DNA from: Asticcacaulis endophyticus
Lineage (GTDB): Bacteria > Pseudomonadota > Alphaproteobacteria > Caulobacterales > Caulobacteraceae
Length of the DNA: 64,000 nucleotides
Assembly (NCBI RefSeq): GCF_014652575.1
Contig: NZ_BMZB01000003.1
Location: forward strand, 62,001-126,000
Direction of reading: 5' to 3'
The notes under the pieces: model-generated
Told to the model about the DNA's origin: nothing
Databases searched by the model: none
The model's input: only the letters and a program-made list of their open reading frames with translations
Program-made: the position numbers and the translations under genes
Part shown: one piece after another, positions 7,983 to 15,677 of the stretch
Position numbering within the stretch: position 1 is the first letter of the stretch
How the letters are laid out: each line of letters begins with the position of its first letter

Positions 7983-9371
7983 ATGAAAGTGTTGGATATG
8001 GTAAAGAACTGGTCTCCCCAAAGCTGGCGGTCGCATCCCGCCCTTCACATTCCGGACGATTACCCGGATCAGGCGGCACTTTCGGCGGTAGAGGCCGAAC
8101 TCAGCACCCTGCCGCCGCTGGTGTTTGCGGGTGAGGCACGCAGGCTAACCTCGCATCTGGGTAAGGTTGCCGCAGGTGAAGCCTTCCTGCTGCAAGGGGG
8201 CGATTGCGCCGAAAGCTTTAAGGAATTTTCCGCTGATAATATCCGCGACACTTTCCGGTTGATCCTGCAGATGGCGGTCGTGCTGACCTTTGCCGGCGGC
8301 AAGCCGGTAGTTAAGCTTGGGCGTATCGCCGGTCAGTTTGGTAAGCCGCGCTCGTCGTCGATTGAAACCATCGGCGGTGTGACCTTGCCGTCTTACCGTG
8401 GCGACAACATCAATGGCATGGAATTTACCCCCGAAGCCCGTCTGCCCGATCCACAAAGATTGTTAAAGGCATACCATCAGTCGTCAGCGACCCTCAACCT
8501 GCTGCGTGCCTTTGCAACGGGCGGCTATGCTGACCTCTACAATATTCACAAGTGGACGCTTGGCTTTGTTTCGGGGTCTCCGCAGGGTGAGCGTTACCGC
8601 GAACTGGCCGATAAAATCAGTGAAACCCTGTCGTTCATGTCGGCTATTGGTATCACGTCGGAAAAGGCGCAGGAAATCCGTCAGGTTGATTTCTTCACCT
8701 CGCATGAAGCGCTGTTGCTGAACTATGAGCAGGCGATGACGCGCGTGGATTCGACATCAGGCGACTGGTACGACACTTCGGCCCACATGCTGTGGATCGG
8801 TGAGCGCACTCGTCAACTGGACGGTGCTCACGTCCACTACATGAAGGGCATCAAGAACCCGATCGGTGTCAAATGTGGCCCGACGATGGAGCCTGATGAC
8901 CTTAAGCGTTTGATCGATGCCCTCAACCCCGAAGCCATTCCGGGCCGCCTGACCCTGATTGGCCGGTTTGGATCGGATAAGGTCGGCGATCGTCTGCCGC
9001 GCCTGATGGCAGCCACGAAAGCTCACGGTGTGCCGGTGGTCTGGTCGATTGACCCGATGCACGGCAATGTCGTGAAGGCCAATAATGGCTATAAGACCCG
9101 TCCGTTTGATCGCATCCTGTCGGAAGTCCGCTCCTTCATTGACGTGGCGGCGGCTGAGGGCGTTCACCCCGGCGGTCTGCATCTGGAAATGACGGGTCAG
9201 AACGTCACCGAGTGTACCGGTGGTGCTTTTGCACTGTCGGAAGAAGATTTGGGCGACCGCTACCACACGCACTGCGATCCGCGTCTCAATGCTGATCAGG
9301 CGCTGGAACTGTCGTTCCTGGTGGCCGAGCGTATGCACAGCCTCAAGCAAAAAGCCTCTAAGGCTGCCTAA
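7983..9371 (+). CDS. 3-deoxy-7-phosphoheptulonate synthase, class II (DAHP synthase)
   Basis: First enzyme of the shikimate pathway. It condenses phosphoenolpyruvate with erythrose-4-phosphate. It is clearly the plant-like class II family: [10 protein letters not shown] at residues 71-79, [16 protein letters not shown] and [13 protein letters not shown] are diagnostic metal/PEP-site blocks. Length is 462 residues, and the start is ATG with GAGGGG about 10 bases ahead. Class II enzymes of bacteria can be feedback-inhibited by aromatic amino acids; I cannot tell from this sequence. Gene names vary (aroF/aroG/aroH), so no symbol is given. Possible transcript control is described for the leader region just upstream. 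Confidence 0.95.
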   Translation: MKVLDMVKNWSPQSWRSHPALHIPDDYPDQAALSAVEAELSTLPPLVFAGEARRLTSHLGKVAAGEAFLLQGGDCAESFKEFSADNIRDTFRLILQMAVVLTFAGGKPVVKLGRIAGQFGKPRSSSIETIGGVTLPSYRGDNINGMEFTPEARLPDPQRLLKAYHQSSATLNLLRAFATGGYADLYNIHKWTLGFVSGSPQGERYRELADKISETLSFMSAIGITSEKAQEIRQVDFFTSHEALLLNYEQAMTRVDSTSGDWYDTSAHMLWIGERTRQLDGAHVHYMKGIKNPIGVKCGPTMEPDDLKRLIDALNPEAIPGRLTLIGRFGSDKVGDRLPRLMAATKAHGVPVVWSIDPMHGNVVKANNGYKTRPFDRILSEVRSFIDVAAAEGVHPGGLHLEMTGQNVTECTGGAFALSEEDLGDRYHTHCDPRLNADQALELSFLVAERMHSLKQKASKAA

Positions 9372-9373
9372 GC

Positions 9374-9391
9374 AAGGGGGCTAGCCCCCTT
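9374..9391. repeat. 18-base perfect palindrome after DAHP synthase
   Basis: AAGGGGG CTAG CCCCCTT immediately after the stop codon. It has no T run, so it may be a 3'-end stabilising hairpin. A terminator-like hairpin follows 59 bases later. Confidence 0.5.
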
Positions 9392-9449
9392 GACCCATTA
9401 CGTTCAACGGTTAACCGGATCAAATCTGGATGTGCCTTAAATTTTGGGT

Positions 9450-9479
9450 GCAGGGGCCTTGGCCCCTGCTTCCTGACTT
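9450..9479 (+). terminator. Terminator-like hairpin
   Basis: A perfect 9-bp stem GCAGGGGCC / GGCCCCTGC with a TT loop, followed by TTCCTGACTTTT. It lies between the DAHP synthase and MATE genes and probably ends the former. Confidence 0.6.
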
Positions 9480-9512
9480 TTACTTGCTGCCAAACTCGGC
9501 TATGAGCGCGGC

Positions 9513-10889
9513 ATGAAACCGTTTCTGCCGACACCAATCTTCCATTCCTATAAAGCGGCCTTCACTGAGCTTTACACCCTGGCGTGGCCGGTGGTGATTT
9601 CGCGCCTGTCGATCATGCTGATGGGGTTGGCCGATACGGTGATTGTTGGCCATTATTCCTCTAAGGAGCTGGGTTACCATTCGATGGCCTGGGCGCCGAC
9701 CAGCATATTTCTGGTGACCTCGATTGGGCTTTTGGTCGGGTTGCAGGTCAAGACATCCCACTATCTGGGCGCGGGCGAAACCGGCCGCATAGGTGCTGTC
9801 TTTCAGCGTGGGATGAGCTATGCACTGGCGCTGGGGCTGGGATCGATGATCCTGCTGCTGCTGGCCGGGCCATATCTGCTCGATCATACGGTCACGCAAT
9901 CTCTGGCAGAAGGTGCTCGCAATCCGCTGATTTTGTTTGCCATTTCGATGCCGTTTTACATGGTTTCCATCGGCTGTTCGGAATTTTTGGAGGCCTTGGG
10001 CAAGACGCGCCAGACCATGTACATGAACATGGCAGGCAACGTGCTCAATGTGGCGCTGCTGATCCTGCTGGTGCCGGGACAGGTTGCCGGGCTTGAGGCT
10101 TTTGACGGCGCGATGGGGGCGGCGGTCTCGACCTTTATCGCGCGCATATTCATCATGGTTCTGATGCTGATCTATGTTTTGCGTCTGCCGCAGGCCCGCG
10201 ACTATGGCATCTTACGCAAACACGCCCCCGATCCGGCGGCGGCTAAGGAACAGCGCCATGTCGGCTATGCGGCGGGCGCGTCATACTTCATCGAAGTCTC
10301 AGCCTTTGCGGGCATGACCTTTTTCGCCGGTCGCATATCCGAAGTCGCCGTCGCCCAGTGGGCCATAGTGCTCAACTTCGCGTCACTGGTGTTCATGGTG
10401 CCCATGGGACTGGCGGTCGGCTGTTCGGTATTGGTGGGGCGGGCTTTCGGCGCGCGCGACCGGGACGCTATCCGCCGTATGGGCCGCGTCAGCTTTACCG
10501 CGGCGGGCGCATTCATGGTGCTGGTCGTCGTCGGCGTTTTACTGTTCTCAGGGGCTATGGCGCGGGGGTACACGTCTGATCCGGCCCTGATTGCGGGCGT
10601 TCAGGTCTGTCTGCTGCTGGCGTGCGGGTTCTTCATCCCCGATGGGGTTCAGGTCGTGGCGGCGCAGGCCCTGCGGGCGCGGCGTGACGTGGTTACGCCG
10701 ACGGTACTGCACTACATATCCTATGGTGCGGTCATGCTACCGCTGGGTTATCTTTTTTCGCAAGTTATGGGCTTAGGCGTGCCGGGCCTGATCTATGCCG
10801 TCATTATTGCCAGCCTGATGTCCGGCAGTTTTCTGGTCGGGCGGTTTATATGGCTGGACCACCGGCAGGTCGCCCTGCCAGCGGTTTAA
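9513..10889 (+). CDS. MATE family (NorM-like) cation/drug efflux transporter
   Basis: A 458-residue inner-membrane protein with twelve predicted spans in two similar halves. The start of the first half, LAWPVVISRLSIMLMGLADT followed by VIVGHYSS, is typical of MatE (PF01554) proteins, as is the repeat in the second half around VAQWAIVLNFASLVFMVPMG. Members export drugs or metabolites in exchange for Na+ or H+; the substrate here is unknown. No clear Shine-Dalgarno sequence precedes the ATG. It is a single gene, convergent with the next one. Confidence 0.9.
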   Translation: MKPFLPTPIFHSYKAAFTELYTLAWPVVISRLSIMLMGLADTVIVGHYSSKELGYHSMAWAPTSIFLVTSIGLLVGLQVKTSHYLGAGETGRIGAVFQRGMSYALALGLGSMILLLLAGPYLLDHTVTQSLAEGARNPLILFAISMPFYMVSIGCSEFLEALGKTRQTMYMNMAGNVLNVALLILLVPGQVAGLEAFDGAMGAAVSTFIARIFIMVLMLIYVLRLPQARDYGILRKHAPDPAAAKEQRHVGYAAGASYFIEVSAFAGMTFFAGRISEVAVAQWAIVLNFASLVFMVPMGLAVGCSVLVGRAFGARDRDAIRRMGRVSFTAAGAFMVLVVVGVLLFSGAMARGYTSDPALIAGVQVCLLLACGFFIPDGVQVVAAQALRARRDVVTPTVLHYISYGAVMLPLGYLFSQVMGLGVPGLIYAVIIASLMSGSFLVGRFIWLDHRQVALPAV

Positions 10890-10896
10890 ATATGTG

Positions 10897-11814
10897 CTAG
10901 GTTTTGGTAAGTCCGAACATCCAGCCTTCTTCGCTGGCGGCGATGGCCTGATCAGCTTCACTTAAGCCCGCAGGTGCGGCAAACCAGGCCCCCAGATCGC
11001 CCTTATCATCAACCTCGGCAATAGCCTGCGCGGTCAGGCGCGTGGCGGTGGCGTCCTTGACTTCAGCCGGTTCCGCCTCACCCTTGAACAGGGGCGGGTA
11101 GACCTCGGCAATGACGGTCGATACGCCGTCAAGATCGCTCTCGCTCAGTTTGCTAAAGCCGGTCTCCAGCGGCCACAATTTCGCGCTGTCGCCCAAGCTT
11201 TCCACCAGCGCTTTAAGGGCAGGAACCCCAAGGAAGGTCTGGCCGCCGCCGGTGCCCGCGCCATGCATTTGCCACTGGCTTTTGGCGTGCAGGGTCTTGG
11301 GTTTCAAGGCGTGGGTCGCGACCTCGGTCAGGCGGTACTCAGGGAAATCGCCAAATGAGTCGGGCTTAAGTGTCGACAGCCACCGTTGCGCGGCTGATTT
11401 CGGCGCGCCCCAGAACGGGTAAGCTTCATCCGTCATCAGGCGGTTGATCTTGGCGGCAACGGCAAAGCGGTTGTTGGTGTTGTCGGCCTTATCGACAATG
11501 TTTTGCGCCAGAAATTTCCAGATCGCCTGCCAGGGCGTGCCCTCCAGTTTCAGGCGCTCAGACGTGCCGCGCGGCAAGCCTAAGCCGAAATCGACACCTA
11601 AGAAAATCCGGTCGCCGCGCTTATGCAGGTCAGCCAGAATGGTCTTGAGCAGTTCAATGGCCGCCTGACGGGTGGCCGGATTGTGGGCCTCATAGGACAG
11701 GCGAAAACGCACGTCGCGTTTCATGACGCCGATCCATACCGAGGATTCGCCGGTCTTTTTACCTTCGGCTGCGCTCCAGCTCAAAATCACATAGGCGCCA
11801 AACAGTCGGGACAC
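10897..11814 (-). CDS. Hypothetical protein of the type often labelled cobalamin biosynthesis protein CbiG
   Basis: A 305-residue soluble protein. The N-terminal block LFGAYVILSWSAAEGKKTGE, then VWIGVMKRD and FLGVDFGLGLP, resembles an RNase-H-like fold with acidic residues at strand ends, as in DUF429-type proteins. From memory, similar alphaproteobacterial proteins are annotated 'CbiG', but no cobalamin gene is near and the similarity to true CbiG is not evident. I placed the start at the GTG at 11814 because GGAG lies 8 bases upstream; the open frame continues further but would overlap the divergent oxidoreductase gene. Function is unknown. Confidence 0.65.
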   Translation of the reverse strand: MSRLFGAYVILSWSAAEGKKTGESSVWIGVMKRDVRFRLSYEAHNPATRQAAIELLKTILADLHKRGDRIFLGVDFGLGLPRGTSERLKLEGTPWQAIWKFLAQNIVDKADNTNNRFAVAAKINRLMTDEAYPFWGAPKSAAQRWLSTLKPDSFGDFPEYRLTEVATHALKPKTLHAKSQWQMHGAGTGGGQTFLGVPALKALVESLGDSAKLWPLETGFSKLSESDLDGVSTVIAEVYPPLFKGEAEPAEVKDATATRLTAQAIAEVDDKGDLGAWFAAPAGLSEADQAIAASEEGWMFGLTKT

Positions 11815-11859
11815 GCGCGTACTCCTGCGGATAGTCTTGGGAAACGGCGCGTCTAGGTG

Positions 11860-11877
11860 CGCCTTGAATTCAAGGCG
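11860..11877. promoter_or_regulatory. 18-bp perfect palindrome in divergent intergenic region
   Basis: CGCCTTGAA TTCAAGGCG, a perfect dyad between the hypothetical gene (minus) and the Gfo/Idh/MocA gene (plus). It lies 46 bases before the minus-strand start and 135 before the plus-strand start. The position and symmetry suit a dimeric repressor operator. Confidence 0.4.
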
Positions 11878-12012
11878 ACGCTTGTAGCCTGATGAGGGAG
11901 GGGGAAAAAGCCCATAATTGTGAATTTGTGCCGCCCTCACGCAAAATGTGTTTCCAATCCGTGGATGAACCTGTGTAAAAACCCGAACGGTCAGGGGCCT
12001 ATGAGGTAATTT

Positions 12013-12951
12013 ATGTCCAGAATTTTGAAGGCCGGTGTGGCCGGTGCCGGTGTTTTCGGCGGTTATCACAGCGGTAAATATAAGCAGGCCAGCGATATTG
12101 AATTTGTGGGCATATATGACCTCGATAAGTCGCGTGCGCAGGCTTTGGCGGAGGCGCAGGGCTGCAAAGCCTTCGGCGGCGATGAGTTGAGCGCGTTTCT
12201 GGCGCAGCTTGATGTGATTACGATTGCCACACCTGCCTTTGCCCATGCGCAGGTGGCGCTTAAGGCGCTTGAGGCCGGGGTGCATGTCTATGTCGAAAAG
12301 CCGCTGGCCATCAATGTTGATGATGGTGAAGCGATGGTGTCGCTGGCCGCCGAAAAGGGACTGGTTCTGGCCTGCGGCCATCAGGAACGGGCGGTATTCG
12401 AAGCTATGGGGCTTTATGATGTTCCCGAAGCGCCGCTAAGCCTTGAGGCGGTACGTAACGGCACGGTCAGCGCGCGTAATCTTGATGTGTCGGTGGTGCT
12501 GGATCTGATGATCCACGACCTCGATCTGGGCTTAAGCTTAGCGCACGGGGAGGCGGGCGGTGTTGACGCTACAGCCCGCTATCGTCAGGCAGAAGGTTAC
12601 AAAGCCACAGGTGCCGATGAGATGACGGCTGAGGTTAAATTTGACGATGGTTTTGTGGCAACCTTTAAGGCGTCACGTATGGCCGAGGCCCGCGAGCGCA
12701 CCATGCGGCTGGTGTACCCCAGTGGTGAAGTCAATATTGATTTTCTGACCCGTAAGTTCGAGAACACTACGCCATTTGCTCTGAATGCTGATTTTGCCGA
12801 AGCTGAGATTGCCAAAGATCCGCTCGGCACCAGCGTGTTCCGGTTTCTGGATACTGTGCGCGGTGAGCGGGCCAAACCGCTGGCTTCAGGCGAAGAAGCG
12901 CTCAAGGCACTGCAGGTGGCGCTGGCGATCGATGAAGCTGTGGGGCCGTAA
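12013..12951 (+). CDS. Gfo/Idh/MocA family NAD(P)-dependent oxidoreductase
   Basis: A 312-residue oxidoreductase acting on a sugar or inositol-like substrate. The Rossmann site GVAGAGVFGGYHSGKYKQ is at residues 8-25. The family motif YVEKPLAINVDDGE contains the EKP triad used for cofactor binding and catalysis. The C-terminal alpha/beta domain includes DLMIHDLDLGLSL. The substrate is not predictable. From its position it may share an operator with the divergent hypothetical gene. It ends 3 bases from a convergent small membrane protein gene. Confidence 0.9.
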   Translation: MSRILKAGVAGAGVFGGYHSGKYKQASDIEFVGIYDLDKSRAQALAEAQGCKAFGGDELSAFLAQLDVITIATPAFAHAQVALKALEAGVHVYVEKPLAINVDDGEAMVSLAAEKGLVLACGHQERAVFEAMGLYDVPEAPLSLEAVRNGTVSARNLDVSVVLDLMIHDLDLGLSLAHGEAGGVDATARYRQAEGYKATGADEMTAEVKFDDGFVATFKASRMAEARERTMRLVYPSGEVNIDFLTRKFENTTPFALNADFAEAEIAKDPLGTSVFRFLDTVRGERAKPLASGEEALKALQVALAIDEAVGP

Positions 12952-12954
12952 TCC

Positions 12955-13125
12955 TCACTCGCCCTTGAATACAAACCCCAAAAACAGCACGGCCCAGCCC
13001 CCACTCATCAGCCAGTATTTATGTTCACTTAAAAAGGGCAGGGGGCGGGCGTAGCCGAACAGGCTGCCGATCACCAGCGCCGCCGATAGCAGGCATAGCA
13101 ATAGCGTGGTCGCCGTCAGTTTCAT
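12955..13125 (-). CDS. Small two-span membrane protein
   Basis: A 56-residue hydrophobic protein with two predicted spans (about residues 5-24 and 37-53) separated by a short loop containing KYW. The frame also allows an earlier start 18 bases upstream. No family is recognised. It is convergent with the oxidoreductase gene. Clean membrane topology and normal base use favour a real gene, but it is short enough to doubt. Confidence 0.5.
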   Translation of the reverse strand: MKLTATTLLLCLLSAALVIGSLFGYARPLPFLSEHKYWLMSGGWAVLFLGFVFKGE

Positions 13126-13188
13126 CGCAAACTCTACCCCCAAAGCGGCAAGGGCCTGAACCTTGCCTTTTGCTGTCGCTATCTATTC

Positions 13189-13218
13189 AAATTTCCGTGA
13201 TAAGATCAACGGGAATTT
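13189..13218. promoter_or_regulatory. 10-bp inverted repeat upstream of rsmE
   Basis: AAATTTCCGT and ACGGGAATTT, separated by 10 bases, with one T-G mismatch. It lies in the 141-base gap between the small membrane protein gene and rsmE, both of which start here. It could be an operator for either. Confidence 0.3.
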
Positions 13219-13266
13219 TGTGACAAGTTGATTGAAGCCCGCGCCTTAAATCGCTAAATACCGGCT

Positions 13267-14004
13267 ATGATCCGACTATTTATTCAGGAACAGCACGGGG
13301 CCTATAGCACCGGACTTGTCATTCCGCTCAATATTGACCAGAGCCGTTATCTGGGCGCGGTTATGCGCCTCAGCGTCGGGGATGAGGTCGCCATTTTCAA
13401 TGGTGTTGATGGCGAATGGCGGACGCGCATTCACACCCTGACGAAGAAAGCCTGCCATCTGGAACTGGTCGAACACATCAGGCCGCAGCCCGATGTGTCC
13501 GGCCCGGTGCTGCTGATCGCTCTGGTCAAACGGGCGCGTCTGGAAACCATTATCGAAAAAGCGACCGAACTGGGTGTCGCGCAAATTCAACTATTGATTA
13601 CGCGCCGCACCAATGCCGATCACACTAATGTCAGCCGGTTGCAAGTGATCGCGCAGGAAGCGGCCGAACAGACTGAGCGCCTGGATGTGCCGCAGGTTCT
13701 GGCGCCGATAAAACTTGAAAAATGGTTGATGGATGAGGCTGATATCCCGCTGATTTATGGCGATGAAGACTCTACCCATGACGGCAATTCGATCCCGCCC
13801 ATGCTGGTTGCCTTAAGAGACATCACAGGTCCGGCGGCTATACTTATCGGCCCGGAAGGCGGCTTCGATGAGACTGAGCGCCGCACGCTAAAAGCCTTGC
13901 CCCACGCCGTCGCCGTTAATTTGGGACCGCGGATATTGCGAGCGGATACGGCGGCTATCAGTGCGCTTACCCTCTATCAGGCCGCCTGCGGGGACTGGCG
14001 GTAA
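13267..14004 (+). CDS. rsmE: 16S rRNA (uracil1498-N3)-methyltransferase
   Basis: SPOUT-family enzyme that methylates U1498 in the decoding centre of 16S rRNA. The N-terminal PUA-like domain contains GDEVAIFNG. The C-terminal trefoil-knot motifs are ILIGPEGGF and LGPRILRADTAAI, which bind S-adenosylmethionine and are diagnostic for RsmE. Length is 245 residues, normal. Its gene precedes gshA with a 166-base gap holding a small CCGGAA/TTCCGG hairpin, so gshA probably has its own promoter. In other Caulobacterales I recall rsmE next to gshA. Confidence 0.95.
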   Translation: MIRLFIQEQHGAYSTGLVIPLNIDQSRYLGAVMRLSVGDEVAIFNGVDGEWRTRIHTLTKKACHLELVEHIRPQPDVSGPVLLIALVKRARLETIIEKATELGVAQIQLLITRRTNADHTNVSRLQVIAQEAAEQTERLDVPQVLAPIKLEKWLMDEADIPLIYGDEDSTHDGNSIPPMLVALRDITGPAAILIGPEGGFDETERRTLKALPHAVAVNLGPRILRADTAAISALTLYQAACGDWR

Positions 14005-14170
14005 GGGGCACTTTAGTTTTTCTCGCTTTATTGATCCTTGCCCGCAGTTCATGCACGTAACTTCAAAAGAATATGCGCGTGCGCGCTTGTATTCATCCAA
14101 AGACCCGCACATATAGAGCCGGAACCTTTCCGGTTACAGTTTCAAAGACTTACAAAGATACAGGTGTTTC

Positions 14171-15541
14171 ATGGCCTTAAAGGAAATTTCAAAGCCTATA
14201 GAGAGCCATGACGAACTGATCGCCTATTTCGAAAGCGGCTGTAAACCGCGCAAGGACTGGCGCATTGGTGCCGAGCACGAAAAGTTTGTCTTTGATCTGA
14301 AAACGCTGCGCCGCCCTAGCTACGAAGGCCCATACGGTATCAAGGCCATGCTGGAGGGCCTGCAACGGTTTGGCTGGGCGCCGGTATTCGAGGACGGCAA
14401 TGTCATTGCCTTGCTTAGGGATGGCGCCTCGGTCTCGCTGGAACCCGGCGGGCAGTTCGAGCTGTCCGGTGCGCCGCTGGAGACCGTTCACGATATTTGT
14501 AATGAAACGGGTCAGCACCTTGAAGAGGTCAAGGCCGTGGCCTCCGAAATCGGCTTGGGATTCTTAGGCGTAGGTTTTTCGCCCCTGTGGACGCGGACGG
14601 AAACGCCGGTTATGCCCAAGGGTCGCTATAATATCATGCGCAGCTATATGCCCAAAGTTGGCGGCTTAGGCCTTGATATGATGCTGCGCACCTCGACCAT
14701 TCAGGCCAATCTTGATTATTCGTCCGAAGCGGACATGATTTTGAAATTCCGGGTATCGCTGGCCTTGCAACCGATTGCGACGGCCCTGTTTGCCTGCTCG
14801 CCGTTCACTGAGGGCAAGCCCAACGGATTTTTATCGGCCCGCGCCAATGTCTGGACCGACACCGATGCCGATCGCACAGGCATGTTGGGTTTTGTCTTTG
14901 AGGACGGCTTCGGGTTTGAGAGGTATGCCCAATATGCCCTTGATGTACCAATGTATTTCGTCAAACGCTATGGTGCGCCCAATGGCGGCTACATCGATGC
15001 GTCGGGCCAGAGTTTCCGGTCTTTTCTGAAGGGCGAACTGCCCGCCTTGCCGGGTGAATTGCCAAATATCGACGACTGGGCGGATCATTTGACGACCTTG
15101 TTCCCGGAAGTGCGTTTGAAGAAATACCTTGAGATGCGCGGCGCTGATGGTGGGCCGTGGAGCCGGATTTGCGCACTCCCTGCGCTTTGGGCCGGGATTT
15201 TGTACGATCAGACTTCCCTCGAAGCGGCGTGGGATATGGTCAAGGGCTGGAGCCTTGAGAATCACGACACCCTGCGCGGCATGGCGGCTAAAACTGGCCT
15301 GAAAGGCATGATTGCCGGGCGTCCGGTTCAGGAAATCGCCCTGGAGACCCTGAACATCGCCCGTGAGGGCCTGAAACGCCGGAATCGCCTGTCGGGCGGC
15401 ATGGTCGATGAAACTGGGTACCTGAGCGAACTGTTCGAGATCGCCGAAAGCGGCATCACACCCGCTGAGCATCTTCTGGAAGCATACCACGGTCGCTGGG
15501 GCGGGGATGTAAGCCACCTCTACGGGGAATATGCTTATTAA
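14171..15541 (+). CDS. gshA: Glutamate-cysteine ligase, plant/alphaproteobacterial type
   Basis: ATP-dependent first step of glutathione synthesis in the cytoplasm. Its 456 residues and the motifs RIGAEHEKF, ISLEPGGQFELSG-like VSLEPGGQFELSGAP, and MPKGRYNIMRSYMPKVG belong to the GCS2 family of plants and alphaproteobacteria, not the E. coli GshA family. Plant enzymes are controlled by intramolecular disulfides; whether this one has them cannot be told. gshB is not in the window. The same window carries gor, so synthesis and recycling of glutathione are close but not in one operon. Confidence 0.94.
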   Translation: MALKEISKPIESHDELIAYFESGCKPRKDWRIGAEHEKFVFDLKTLRRPSYEGPYGIKAMLEGLQRFGWAPVFEDGNVIALLRDGASVSLEPGGQFELSGAPLETVHDICNETGQHLEEVKAVASEIGLGFLGVGFSPLWTRTETPVMPKGRYNIMRSYMPKVGGLGLDMMLRTSTIQANLDYSSEADMILKFRVSLALQPIATALFACSPFTEGKPNGFLSARANVWTDTDADRTGMLGFVFEDGFGFERYAQYALDVPMYFVKRYGAPNGGYIDASGQSFRSFLKGELPALPGELPNIDDWADHLTTLFPEVRLKKYLEMRGADGGPWSRICALPALWAGILYDQTSLEAAWDMVKGWSLENHDTLRGMAAKTGLKGMIAGRPVQEIALETLNIAREGLKRRNRLSGGMVDETGYLSELFEIAESGITPAEHLLEAYHGRWGGDVSHLYGEYAY

Positions 15542-15609
15542 ATTCCTCGGATTGTCCCGTTTGAAACAATCTGACTTGCCAAAATTTTATTTTGCTGTTC
15601 TTTTCGTGA

Positions 15610-15654
15610 CGTATATACGACATATTTAGTATACCGTATAAAATGTTGCGTCAG
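15610..15654. promoter_or_regulatory. A/T-rich region with TATAC/GTATA inverted repeats before the peptide transporter
   Basis: Contains the perfect palindrome CGTATATACG (15610-15619), then GTATAC and CGTATA. The region is far richer in A+T than its surroundings and lies 24-68 bases before the transporter start. It fits a promoter with overlapping operator half-sites; no regulator is identifiable. Confidence 0.35.
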
Positions 15655-15677
15655 CCTCACAAAGAGACCTAAGCAGA

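Noticed and set aside
11815-12381. Continuation of the minus-strand open frame beyond the hypothetical gene, giving 494 residues
   Set aside because: It overlaps the clear Gfo/Idh/MocA N-terminus on the other strand, has no family-like residues, and the GTG at 11814 has a good ribosome site.
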